15,402 nucleotides of DNA from SAR324 cluster bacterium (lineage in GTDB: Bacteria > SAR324 > NAC60-12). Numbering within the stretch: position 1 is the first letter of the stretch; each line of letters starts with the position of its first letter. The translations under genes were made by a program, and so were the position numbers. The stretch lies in contig JAPKDT010000016.1 of NCBI GenBank assembly GCA_028822475.1, forward strand, positions 1 to 15,402, given 5' to 3'. The notes under the pieces were generated by a model. That model had not been told where the DNA came from and did no database searches. It was given only the letters and a program-made list of their open reading frames with translations. Of this stretch, positions 5,812 to 13,254 are shown in pieces.

Positions 5812-8490
5812 ATGTCAGATAATCAGTTTGGATGCCGTGTAGATTTTGAAAGTGGTGAAGGCAAGTCCGCACTTTACAGTTTGGAAAAGTTGCAGAAGGA
5901 TGGAATAGGACCAGTAGACAGTCTCCCTTTTTCCATCCGGATCCTGCTTGAGCAGGCGTTGCGTAATGTTGATGATTTTCAGGTACGTCCGGAAGATGTG
6001 ACTGCACTTGCCAACTGGAATGCAAATGAAAAATCATCAAAAGAAATTCCTTTTAAACCAACCAGAGTAATCTTACAGGATTTTACAGGAGTTCCTGCAG
6101 TGGTTGATCTGGCTTCTCTACGTTCCGCAATGGTAGCGATGAACGGTGATCCAAGTGTGATTAATCCACGCGTGCCGGTTGATCTGGTGATAGACCACTC
6201 GATACAGGTTGATTTTTTTGGAAGTTCAGGCGCGCTCAAAAAAAACATGGAAATCGAATTCAGGCGCAACCGTGAACGTTATGAATTTCTAAAATGGGGC
6301 AAGCAGGCATTTGACAATTTTAATGTCTATCCGCCAGGCGTCGGAATTGTGCATCAGGTCAATCTTGAAACTGCGGCAAGTGTAGTTCAGTCCCGGGACG
6401 GTGTTTGTTTTCCGGACACAGTTGTTGGTACGGATTCCCACACCACAATGATTAACGGGCTTGGAGTTATGGGCTGGGGAGTTGGTGGTATTGAAGCAGA
6501 ATCAGTCATGCTTGGTCAGCCGATTTATATGCTGATTCCGGAAGTAATAGGATTCCGCCTACAGGGTAAACTACAGGAAGGTGCAACTGCGACAGATTTG
6601 GTTTTACGTGTTGTTGAAATGCTGCGGCAAAAAGGAGTAGTCGAAAAATTTGTCGAATTTTTTGGTGCCGGTTTGAATAATCTGACTCTGGCAGACCGAG
6701 CCACCTTGGCCAATATGGCTCCGGAATATGGTGCGACGATGGGTTTTTTCCCCGTAGATGATGAGACTTTAAATTATTTACGTGGTACAGGACGACCGGA
6801 AGCCGTGGTTCAGCGCATTGAAAGATATTCTAAAGCACAAGGACTTTTCCGCAGGAATGACTCGCCCGATCCAAAATTTACGGACACATTGGAACTTGAT
6901 CTTTCAACGGTTGAACCTGCACTGGCAGGCCCTAAACGTCCTCAGGATCGTGTTAATCTTTCGCAGATGCAGCCAGAATGGCAAAAATCTTTGCAGGCAT
7001 CCACCAAAGAACGTGGATTTGAATTGAGCCGTAACGAACTCGAAACCGCGGTTCCGATAAAGGGTATTGAATCCGGAGAACTTAAACACGGCTCAGTGGT
7101 GATTGCGGCAATCACTTCCTGTACAAATACAAGTAATCCATCTGTGATGCTGGCCGCAGGTCTGCTCGCTAAAAAAGCAGTTGAAAAAGGCTTGAAACGT
7201 CAGCCGTGGGTTAAGACTTCTCTTGGACCTGGTTCACGTGTTGTCACGGATTACCTGCAGGCAACAGGTTTGAGCGAAGCGCTTGACGCATTAGGTTTCC
7301 ACACAGTAGGTTATGGTTGTACAACCTGTATCGGCAACTCAGGACCTTTACCTGAAAATATTGTTAACGCGATCAATGAAGGTGATTTGGTCGTTACATC
7401 TGTTTTGTCAGGAAATAGAAATTTTGAGGGCAGGATCAGTTCGCATATAAAAGCAAATTATTTAGCAAGTCCACCGCTGGTTGTAGCTTATGCTATTGCG
7501 GGAACGGTTAATCAGGATTTGAACAATGATCCGCTTGGAAATGATCAAGACGGTAAGCCGGTTTTTCTAAAAGACATTTGGCCGACTAAAGAGGAAATTG
7601 CAGAGGTGGAAAAAAAGATAACCAGCGAAATGTACAAGAAAGAATACAAAGACGTTGGTGAAAGTTCTCCCTTATGGAATGCTGTTGAGTCACGCACCGG
7701 TGAGATTTATGAGTGGGACGACAGTTCCACCTATATCCAAAATCCTCCTTTTTTCCAAAACATGGGTCTGGATCTAAAAACTGTAGAAAATATCACAGGA
7801 GCCAGAGTCTTGGTTAAGCTTGGAGATTCAATCACGACGGATCATATTTCACCCGCAGGCTCTTTTTCTGAGGAAACTCCGGCAGGGACATTTTTACTGG
7901 CAAGTGGTACAGACAAAACCGACTTCAATTCCTATGGTTCACGACGTGGTAATGACAGAGTCATGACGCGTGGGACTTTTGGAAATGTACGTTTACGAAA
8001 TGAGTTGGCCCCCGGCACAGAAGGCGGTTTTACTAAACTGATGCCTGACGGGGAAGTGACTACGATTTATGATGCTTCGTTAAAATATAAAGAATCAGGT
8101 ACACCGCTTGTCGTTTTAGCAGGTGCAGAATATGGAACAGGTTCATCCCGTGATTGGGCTGCAAAAGGTACACTGTTACTCGGCGTTAAGGCAGTCGCGG
8201 CAACAAGTTTTGAGCGAATTCACCGCTCCAATCTAGTAGGGATGGGTGTTCTGCCACTACAGTTCAAAGACGGTGAAACACATAAATCACTCGGTTTAAG
8301 CGGAGATGAAGAGTACGCGGTTTTGGGTTTAAGTGACAATTTAAAACCAGGTCAGGATTTAATCCTGCAGGCAGGAGATCGAAAGATCACTGTAACTTGC
8401 CGTTTAGATACGCAAGTTGAAATTGAATATTACAGAAACGGTGGCATTTTACATACAGTTCTACGGAATTTCATGCGTGAAAATCAGTAA
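5812..8490 (+). CDS. acnA: Aconitate hydratase A (IRP-like aconitase)
   Basis: 892 residues, full length for the AcnA/IRP1 family. It isomerises citrate to isocitrate through cis-aconitate in the TCA cycle, using a [4Fe-4S] cluster, in the cytoplasm. The three cluster cysteines are Cys437 (in SCTNTSNPS, 436-444), Cys503 and Cys506 (in GYGCTTC, 500-506). Other family motifs are GTDSHTTMINGLG (206-218), GDSITTDHISPAG (671-683) and EYGTGSSRDWAAKG (773-786, with the active-site serine). Nothing is missing. The ATG is preceded by GAGG at 5804-5807, a short but usable spacing. It is transcribed divergently from the DUF4340 operon and its stop is followed closely by the HNH nuclease gene. Some family members double as RNA-binding iron sensors when the cluster is lost; that is family knowledge and not shown here. 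Confidence 0.98.
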   Translation: MSDNQFGCRVDFESGEGKSALYSLEKLQKDGIGPVDSLPFSIRILLEQALRNVDDFQVRPEDVTALANWNANEKSSKEIPFKPTRVILQDFTGVPAVVDLASLRSAMVAMNGDPSVINPRVPVDLVIDHSIQVDFFGSSGALKKNMEIEFRRNRERYEFLKWGKQAFDNFNVYPPGVGIVHQVNLETAASVVQSRDGVCFPDTVVGTDSHTTMINGLGVMGWGVGGIEAESVMLGQPIYMLIPEVIGFRLQGKLQEGATATDLVLRVVEMLRQKGVVEKFVEFFGAGLNNLTLADRATLANMAPEYGATMGFFPVDDETLNYLRGTGRPEAVVQRIERYSKAQGLFRRNDSPDPKFTDTLELDLSTVEPALAGPKRPQDRVNLSQMQPEWQKSLQASTKERGFELSRNELETAVPIKGIESGELKHGSVVIAAITSCTNTSNPSVMLAAGLLAKKAVEKGLKRQPWVKTSLGPGSRVVTDYLQATGLSEALDALGFHTVGYGCTTCIGNSGPLPENIVNAINEGDLVVTSVLSGNRNFEGRISSHIKANYLASPPLVVAYAIAGTVNQDLNNDPLGNDQDGKPVFLKDIWPTKEEIAEVEKKITSEMYKKEYKDVGESSPLWNAVESRTGEIYEWDDSSTYIQNPPFFQNMGLDLKTVENITGARVLVKLGDSITTDHISPAGSFSEETPAGTFLLASGTDKTDFNSYGSRRGNDRVMTRGTFGNVRLRNELAPGTEGGFTKLMPDGEVTTIYDASLKYKESGTPLVVLAGAEYGTGSSRDWAAKGTLLLGVKAVAATSFERIHRSNLVGMGVLPLQFKDGETHKSLGLSGDEEYAVLGLSDNLKPGQDLILQAGDRKITVTCRLDTQVEIEYYRNGGILHTVLRNFMRENQ

Positions 8491-8525
8491 TAACTGTGGT
8501 GAGGCCGCAACTTTATTGTGTCCAC

Positions 8526-9077
8526 ATGAAAGATGTTCTTTTACTAAATCAGGACGGCAACCCCTTGACTCTGTGGCCCTTGAGTACTATCACTTGGCAA
8601 CAGGCGATAAAGGCGCTCTATCTTGACAAGGTGACAGTTTTACGTTCCTATGATGACTGGATATGCCATTCACAACACCTGGCCTTATCTGTGCCTAGTG
8701 TTGTGATGATGGCCCAGTATCATTATCAGAAAGGTACTGTAAATTTTACCCGCCGTAACATTTTCCTGCGCGACCGTTTTAACTGTCAATATTGTCAACG
8801 TCATTTCTCCGTTGATCACCTTACTATAGATCATGTTATTCCGAAAAGCAGAGGTGGCGGAATGCGCTGGAAAAATGTTGTTACAGCCTGCCAAAAATGT
8901 AACCTGAGTAAAGGTGCCAATATAGTTAAACCTTCTCAGCCACCATTTGAACCTAATTATTGGCAAATGGTCAATATTGCCAAAACTCTCCATATCCAAA
9001 TTCCTGATCTAAGTTGGCAGGAATATCTACAGTGGCCAAAACATCTGGTGAAGATAAATCAGGTAAAAGCAGCTTAG
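8526..9077 (+). CDS. HNH endonuclease-family protein
   Basis: 183 residues from the ATG at 8526. The C-terminal part is an HNH nuclease fold with a zinc-binding CxxC pair: Cys87 and Cys90, then Asp102-His103 (DHVIP), Asn117 (WKNVV), and Cys122 and Cys125 followed by Asn126. The N-terminus (VLLLNQDGNPL then W..AI) is the usual opening of this stand-alone bacterial HNH group. This is why I prefer ATG 8526 over an upstream in-frame GTG at 8496, which adds ten residues that do not look like the family. Neither start has a well-spaced Shine-Dalgarno. The gene begins 35 bp after the acnA stop on the same strand, so it is probably co-transcribed. Its stop overlaps the convergent serC stop by 4 bp. 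The DNA target and biological role are unknown; no intron, methylase or phage context is present. Confidence 0.88.
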   Translation: MKDVLLLNQDGNPLTLWPLSTITWQQAIKALYLDKVTVLRSYDDWICHSQHLALSVPSVVMMAQYHYQKGTVNFTRRNIFLRDRFNCQYCQRHFSVDHLTIDHVIPKSRGGGMRWKNVVTACQKCNLSKGANIVKPSQPPFEPNYWQMVNIAKTLHIQIPDLSWQEYLQWPKHLVKINQVKAA

Positions 9078-10162
9078 CCGTTTTTGCGTTCGAACTCCTG
9101 CATAAATAGAGCTAGTTCTGCTACTCCTTCAAGAGGCATAGCATTGTAAATTGAGGCTCTTGCACCTCCGACCATGGCATGTCCCATCAGACCAAACAAA
9201 CCCTCGTTATCAGACTCTGTTAAAAACTTCTGGAGAAGTTCTTCTTGCGGAAAATGAAAAGTCACGTTCATGGTTGAACGGTGTTTAGGATGCGCGACTG
9301 CTTTATAAAAATCGGATCGATCCAGTACGTCATACAACAGTGCGGATTTTTTCTCAGCCAGATTTTCCATTTCTTGAACCCCTCCCTGTTCCTTTACCCA
9401 CTCCAGCATAAGACGCATCACATAAACCGCAAAAACATTTATCGTGTTTGGAATGGAATGATGTTCGTCAAAAATTGCATAATCTAGTAATTTAGGAGTC
9501 TCAGGAAGTGCATTGCCCAGTAGATCATCCCTGACAATTACAATTGCTGTACCGGATGTACCGAGATTTTTCTGAAATCCCGCATAAACTACCCCAAACT
9601 GTGAATAATCCATTTCTCTGGATAAAATGTCTGAGGTGGCGTCTGCAGCTAATGGCACACTACCGGTGTCCGGAAAGGAGTGCCAGCGAGTTCCGTAAAG
9701 CGTATTGTTTGTAGTCAGGTGAGCATAACTGCTTTCCTGATCCAGTTTGCTAATGTCAAATTCCGGAATTTGCCGATAATCATACTCTTTAGTATCCATC
9801 AGAACTTCTGTGCTGCCGTAACGCTGAGCCTCTTTTTCCGCTAAAATACCCCATCTTCCGGTGATAAAGTATGAGCCTTTGTGCTTTTTGCGGTACATTA
9901 AATTTAGTGGTACAGCAGAAAACTGCATTTGCGCACCACCGTGCATGAAAAGCACACGGTAGTTTTTTGGAAGATTAGTCAGTTCACGGAACAGTGATTC
10001 AGTAGAATCAAGAATTTCACGAAAGATTGGAAGTCTGTGGCTCACTTCAACAATTGAGGCACCAAGTCCTTGATAGTCCAGAAATTCATCCTGAATCTTT
10101 TGCATTACTGGAGTAGGCAACATTGCCGGTCCTGCACTGAAATTGTAGACACGATTAGTCAT
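9074..10162 (-). CDS. serC: Phosphoserine/phosphohydroxythreonine aminotransferase SerC
   Basis: 362 residues, the usual length. SerC is a cytoplasmic PLP enzyme that makes 3-phosphoserine from 3-phosphohydroxypyruvate (serine synthesis) and 4-phosphohydroxythreonine (vitamin B6 synthesis). The N-terminal NFSAGPAMLP (7-16), the PLP lysine Lys198 in GFQKNLG (195-201), SHR (41-43) and the C-terminal GGARASIYNAMP (332-343) are all clear. One oddity: the normally conserved Gly-His-Arg before that last motif reads Gly-His-Ala (Ala329, codon GCC), where characterised enzymes use Arg329 in substrate phosphate binding. The rest of the site, including the Arg335 equivalent, is kept. It has the best ribosome binding site in the window and is last in the run SDR, protease, SerC. 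PdxA, the next B6 step, is encoded 2 kb away on the other strand. Confidence 0.97.
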   Translation of the reverse strand: MTNRVYNFSAGPAMLPTPVMQKIQDEFLDYQGLGASIVEVSHRLPIFREILDSTESLFRELTNLPKNYRVLFMHGGAQMQFSAVPLNLMYRKKHKGSYFITGRWGILAEKEAQRYGSTEVLMDTKEYDYRQIPEFDISKLDQESSYAHLTTNNTLYGTRWHSFPDTGSVPLAADATSDILSREMDYSQFGVVYAGFQKNLGTSGTAIVIVRDDLLGNALPETPKLLDYAIFDEHHSIPNTINVFAVYVMRLMLEWVKEQGGVQEMENLAEKKSALLYDVLDRSDFYKAVAHPKHRSTMNVTFHFPQEELLQKFLTESDNEGLFGLMGHAMVGGARASIYNAMPLEGVAELALFMQEFERKNG

Positions 10163-10168
10163 TATTTA

Positions 10169-10174
10169 ACCTCT
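10169..10174 (-). promoter_or_regulatory. Ribosome binding site of serC
   Basis: On the minus strand AGAGGT lies six bases before the serC ATG. It is a good Shine-Dalgarno, in contrast to most genes here, and fixes the start at 10162. The 95-bp gap to the protease gene (10163-10257) holds no other clear signal. Confidence 0.7.
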
Positions 10175-10257
10175 GTTTGCTTTGTTATTAGCTTGTTCAA
10201 AAGAAAAAATTAAAGGGTTTCTGTTGCAGTAATTTTGTTAAAGTAAGCAAAACATCT

Positions 10258-11322
10258 TTAAGATCTAGGACGCAAAACCAGCTCAACCACGACCGAGTGA
10301 ATCTTATCCTGGCGTATGAAACGCACTGTGACTTCTTCACCGGATTTACGTGTTTCGATCTGCTCCGCTAAATCTTCCATTGAAGCAACAGGAGTCTCGC
10401 TGATGTGAGTAATTATATCACCACCCCAGGGGACCTTGTAGCGTCCTACTTTGACAGTTCTCGAGGCTCCACGCAATCCCGCGTTGTCTGCCGAAGCACC
10501 GGCCACCACGCGTGCGATTAACAGTCCTTCCTGAATGTCAATTCCAATACGCCGTAAATAAACGGTTGGGATGGGTTCTATTCCGAGCCACGGGCGCCGT
10601 ACATAACCGTACTTCAAAAGATCCGGCAGAATACGTAACGCGGTATTACTCGGTACCGCAAAACCGATGCCTACACTTCCCGCGGAACCTATGATCGCAG
10701 TGTTAATACCAATCACATTTCCCTCAGAGTCAAGCAAAGGACCACCTGAATTGCCGGGATTGATTGCTGCGTCCGTTTGTATGATACCTTCTATTTTACG
10801 TCCGTTTTTTGCCGCAATGGTACGTCCCAAAGCACTGATGATTCCTGTTGTTAAGGTCTGCCGTAGACCAAAAGGATTTCCCAGTGCCAATACTTTTTGG
10901 CCGACTACAATGTCATTTGAATGGGAAAATTTGAGGACATCATAACTTTCAGCAGGAGCTTGAATATGTACAATGGCCAGATCGTTGTTTGGATCAGCAC
11001 CGACAAGTTTTCCGGGCCACTGACTATTATTGGAAAGAGTTACGACCAATTTACTGGCACCTTCCACTACATGATAATTGGTGACAATAATTCCTGATTT
11101 GTTAATCAGAAATCCTGTTCCAGAACCTGATTCGGCTGGAATAGCACGGTAGTAGAAATCGTAGTTAACAGCAATATTGCTGATGTTAACTACAGCTCTG
11201 CTGCTTTTTTGATAGATACTGATATTTTCCTGCTCATCAACGGAATAACGCGTAACTCCATGGACTTGTGAAAAACAGAAGGCAAGAACTAAAAACAAAA
11301 ATAAATGTCTAGAGGAAAACAT
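10258..11322 (-). CDS. DegS/HtrA-type serine endoprotease with one PDZ domain
   Basis: 354 residues. Trypsin-like protease of the HtrA family, acting in the periplasm in protein quality control or regulated proteolysis. The catalytic triad is His84 (TNYHVVEG), Asp114 (NNDLAIV) and Ser192 (GNSGGP, 190-195). The N-terminal hydrophobic stretch (about 7-18) is a signal peptide or an uncleaved anchor. A single PDZ domain occupies about 240-354; before the GGDIITHI strand it carries a longer insert (about 285-298). With one PDZ and this length it resembles DegS more than DegP or DegQ. DegS normally works with RseA/RseB/sigmaE, and none of those genes is in the window, so I do not name it degS. It lies 25 bp after the SDR gene and 95 bp before serC, all on the minus strand. 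No clear Shine-Dalgarno is present. Confidence 0.93.
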   Translation of the reverse strand: MFSSRHLFLFLVLAFCFSQVHGVTRYSVDEQENISIYQKSSRAVVNISNIAVNYDFYYRAIPAESGSGTGFLINKSGIIVTNYHVVEGASKLVVTLSNNSQWPGKLVGADPNNDLAIVHIQAPAESYDVLKFSHSNDIVVGQKVLALGNPFGLRQTLTTGIISALGRTIAAKNGRKIEGIIQTDAAINPGNSGGPLLDSEGNVIGINTAIIGSAGSVGIGFAVPSNTALRILPDLLKYGYVRRPWLGIEPIPTVYLRRIGIDIQEGLLIARVVAGASADNAGLRGASRTVKVGRYKVPWGGDIITHISETPVASMEDLAEQIETRKSGEEVTVRFIRQDKIHSVVVELVLRPRS

Positions 11323-11347
11323 AAAAAAACTTTAGAATTTGCAGATT

Positions 11348-12079
11348 TTAATAAACTGACCTTCCGCCGTCTACAGGCAGGATGGTACCAGTAACGAAGT
11401 CCGATTTTAACAAATATTCAACAGCCTGTACAATATCTTCCGCTAAACCGAGCCTTTTAAGAAGACTGCGTTCAACGGACTTTCTTAAGTCCATTTCCGA
11501 GTGATCCGGAGGAAGCAACACAGTTCCGGGTGCAATAGCGTTGACTTGTACTTCAGGCGCTAAAGCACGTGCTAAACCAATGGTTAAAGAACTGAGCCCT
11601 GCTTTTGATGTGCAATAAGGTAAAAATCCGGACCACGGCCGATCCGCGGAAACATCAACCATATTTATTATTTTTCCTTCTCCACGTTTTTGCATGCCTT
11701 CCGCAATTGTTTGTGCTAAGAAGAATGGTGCTTTTAAATTCAGATCAAAGAGATGATCCCATTCCTCTTCACTTGTTGAGAAAAACGGAGTAGGGAAAAA
11801 AACAGCTGCATTATTGATCAACACTGAAATTGGTCCGGAATTTTCCTCTGCTTTACGGACAAGTTCTTTTATCGCGGAAACATCTTTTAAATCTGCTTGA
11901 AGAATAAGATGTCGTGATTCGTCACCTGGAAGTTGCTTAACGGTTTGTTTTGCGCCTTTTTCAGAGTGGTGATAATGTATGACAACGCGCATTCCCAATT
12001 GACCTAATTTTTGAGCAATTGCCTTTCCCAGTCTAACTCCGGAGCCAGTGACCAGCGCTACTTTATCTTGCAAATCCAT
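11348..12079 (-). CDS. Short-chain dehydrogenase, pteridine reductase (FolM/PTR1)-like
   Basis: 243 residues, NADPH-type short-chain dehydrogenase/reductase. The dinucleotide loop is TGSGVRLG (11-18), with Arg at the position that is Gly in most SDRs, as in pteridine reductases. NNAA is at 89-92. The catalytic triad uses Asp142, Tyr155 and Lys159 rather than Ser-Tyr-Lys; an Asp thirteen residues before Tyr is a hallmark of PTR1 and FolM. The C-terminal RALAPEVQVNAIAP and FVTGTILPVDGG segments also resemble FolM. I infer reduction of dihydrobiopterin, dihydromonapterin or dihydrofolate, but a different carbonyl substrate is possible. It is the first gene of the run SDR, DegS-like protease, SerC, and diverges from pdxA across 26 bp. 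No Shine-Dalgarno is visible. Confidence 0.85.
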   Translation of the reverse strand: MDLQDKVALVTGSGVRLGKAIAQKLGQLGMRVVIHYHHSEKGAKQTVKQLPGDESRHLILQADLKDVSAIKELVRKAEENSGPISVLINNAAVFFPTPFFSTSEEEWDHLFDLNLKAPFFLAQTIAEGMQKRGEGKIINMVDVSADRPWSGFLPYCTSKAGLSSLTIGLARALAPEVQVNAIAPGTVLLPPDHSEMDLRKSVERSLLKRLGLAEDIVQAVEYLLKSDFVTGTILPVDGGRSVY

Positions 12080-12105
12080 AAACTATTTTTCAATTATTAG
12101 CTAAT

Positions 12106-13134
12106 ATGCCTCGCGAAGCAGAAATAAATATCGGCCTGACGATGGGTGACCCAAACGGAATAGGTCCTGAAGTTTTACTACGGACCCTGGAATATATGCA
12201 TCCTTTTCAGGCATGGCAACCTTTAATTTTTGGGGACACGGAAATCCTGACTGAAATGAACGAACTTTTAGGCTTCTCTTTTTCATTTGAAACAATTTCT
12301 GCAAAGGGCGGTATCTTGATAAAAGATTCCCATGATTCTTTATGTCTACCCGTAATCGATTTGTCCGTTCAAAAAGATCGAAAATGGGAACTTGGTACAT
12401 GTTCAGTCTGGGGTGGAGATTCTGCATTTCAATTTGTTCATAGCGCAATCGACTTTGCGAACCGCAAAATAATTGACGCAATCGTTACAGCTCCACTAGC
12501 TAAAGAAGCTCTTCAGGCTGCAGGACACCTTTTCCCGGGCCATACAGAAATGCTTTCACATTTCAGTAATGGAAAGCGATCAGTGATGATGCTGGCTGTT
12601 GATGATTTACGTGCTACCATGGTAACGCTTCACGTCTCGTTACGTCAAGCCCTCGAATCACTCACAGCTGAACTTATCCTTGAAGTTATGGAAATAACGG
12701 ATTACGGGCTTAAAAGAATGGGGATTTCTAAACCGAAACTTGGCATCCCAGGAATCAATCCTCATGCAGGCGAAAACAGTTTATTTGGTGATGAAGAAGA
12801 TAATATTATTCGACCTGCAATGGAACTTGCCCGAAAAAAAGGAATAATCTGCGAGGGGCCTTTTCCGCCGGATACAATCTTTTTGGAGCACCGTAAGGGC
12901 CGTTTTGACGCTGTGGTGGCACTTTATCATGACCAGGCGTTGATTCCATTAAAATTATACGGATTCGATCGTGCAGTAAACATAACTCTGGGCCTGCCTA
13001 TTATCCGTACATCACCGGATCACGGAACTGCTTTCGACTTGGCACCGCAAATTAAGGCGAATCCGAGTTCGATGATAGAGGCAACTAAGACTGCTCTTCA
13101 GATGGCGATGATATCATTTCAACCTGCTGTTTAG
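12106..13134 (+). CDS. pdxA: 4-hydroxythreonine-4-phosphate dehydrogenase PdxA
   Basis: 342 residues, normal length. It oxidises 4-phosphohydroxythreonine with NAD(P)+; the product decarboxylates to 3-amino-1-hydroxyacetone phosphate, which PdxJ uses to build pyridoxine phosphate. Visible motifs are TMGDPNGIGPE (12-22), PGHTE (144-148), NPHAGE (218-223), YHDQ (274-277) and TSPDHGTAFDLA (302-313). The three metal-binding histidines are His176, His220 and His275, matching the spacing in the E. coli enzyme. Its substrate is made by SerC, encoded nearby on the opposite strand. The ATG is 26 bp from the divergent SDR start with no Shine-Dalgarno; a weak promoter (TTGCAA at 12068-12073 and AATTAT at 12092-12097) would start transcription almost at the ATG. 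The stop codon is embedded in a perfect Shine-Dalgarno that leads nowhere. Confidence 0.98.
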   Translation: MPREAEINIGLTMGDPNGIGPEVLLRTLEYMHPFQAWQPLIFGDTEILTEMNELLGFSFSFETISAKGGILIKDSHDSLCLPVIDLSVQKDRKWELGTCSVWGGDSAFQFVHSAIDFANRKIIDAIVTAPLAKEALQAAGHLFPGHTEMLSHFSNGKRSVMMLAVDDLRATMVTLHVSLRQALESLTAELILEVMEITDYGLKRMGISKPKLGIPGINPHAGENSLFGDEEDNIIRPAMELARKKGIICEGPFPPDTIFLEHRKGRFDAVVALYHDQALIPLKLYGFDRAVNITLGLPIIRTSPDHGTAFDLAPQIKANPSSMIEATKTALQMAMISFQPAV

Positions 13135-13139
13135 GAGGT
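13132..13139 (+). other. Orphan Shine-Dalgarno overlapping the pdxA stop
   Basis: TAGGAGGT begins with the pdxA stop codon and is the strongest Shine-Dalgarno-like sequence seen in the window, yet no ATG, GTG or TTG follows within 5-13 bases. The nearest in-strand start is TTG 13164, 24 bases away, opening a 16-codon frame. The remainder of the 120-bp gap to ftsI (13135-13254) contains no gene and no clear terminator. Confidence 0.45.
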
Positions 13140-13254
13140 AGTATAAAATAATTCGAATAATATTTGCTTCCAACGTTACGGCATGCTGATATTCTGCTGA
13201 AGCGCGGTTTATGAAATGTTTGAAGTGTTGATGAAAAGCAAAATAAATAATGAA

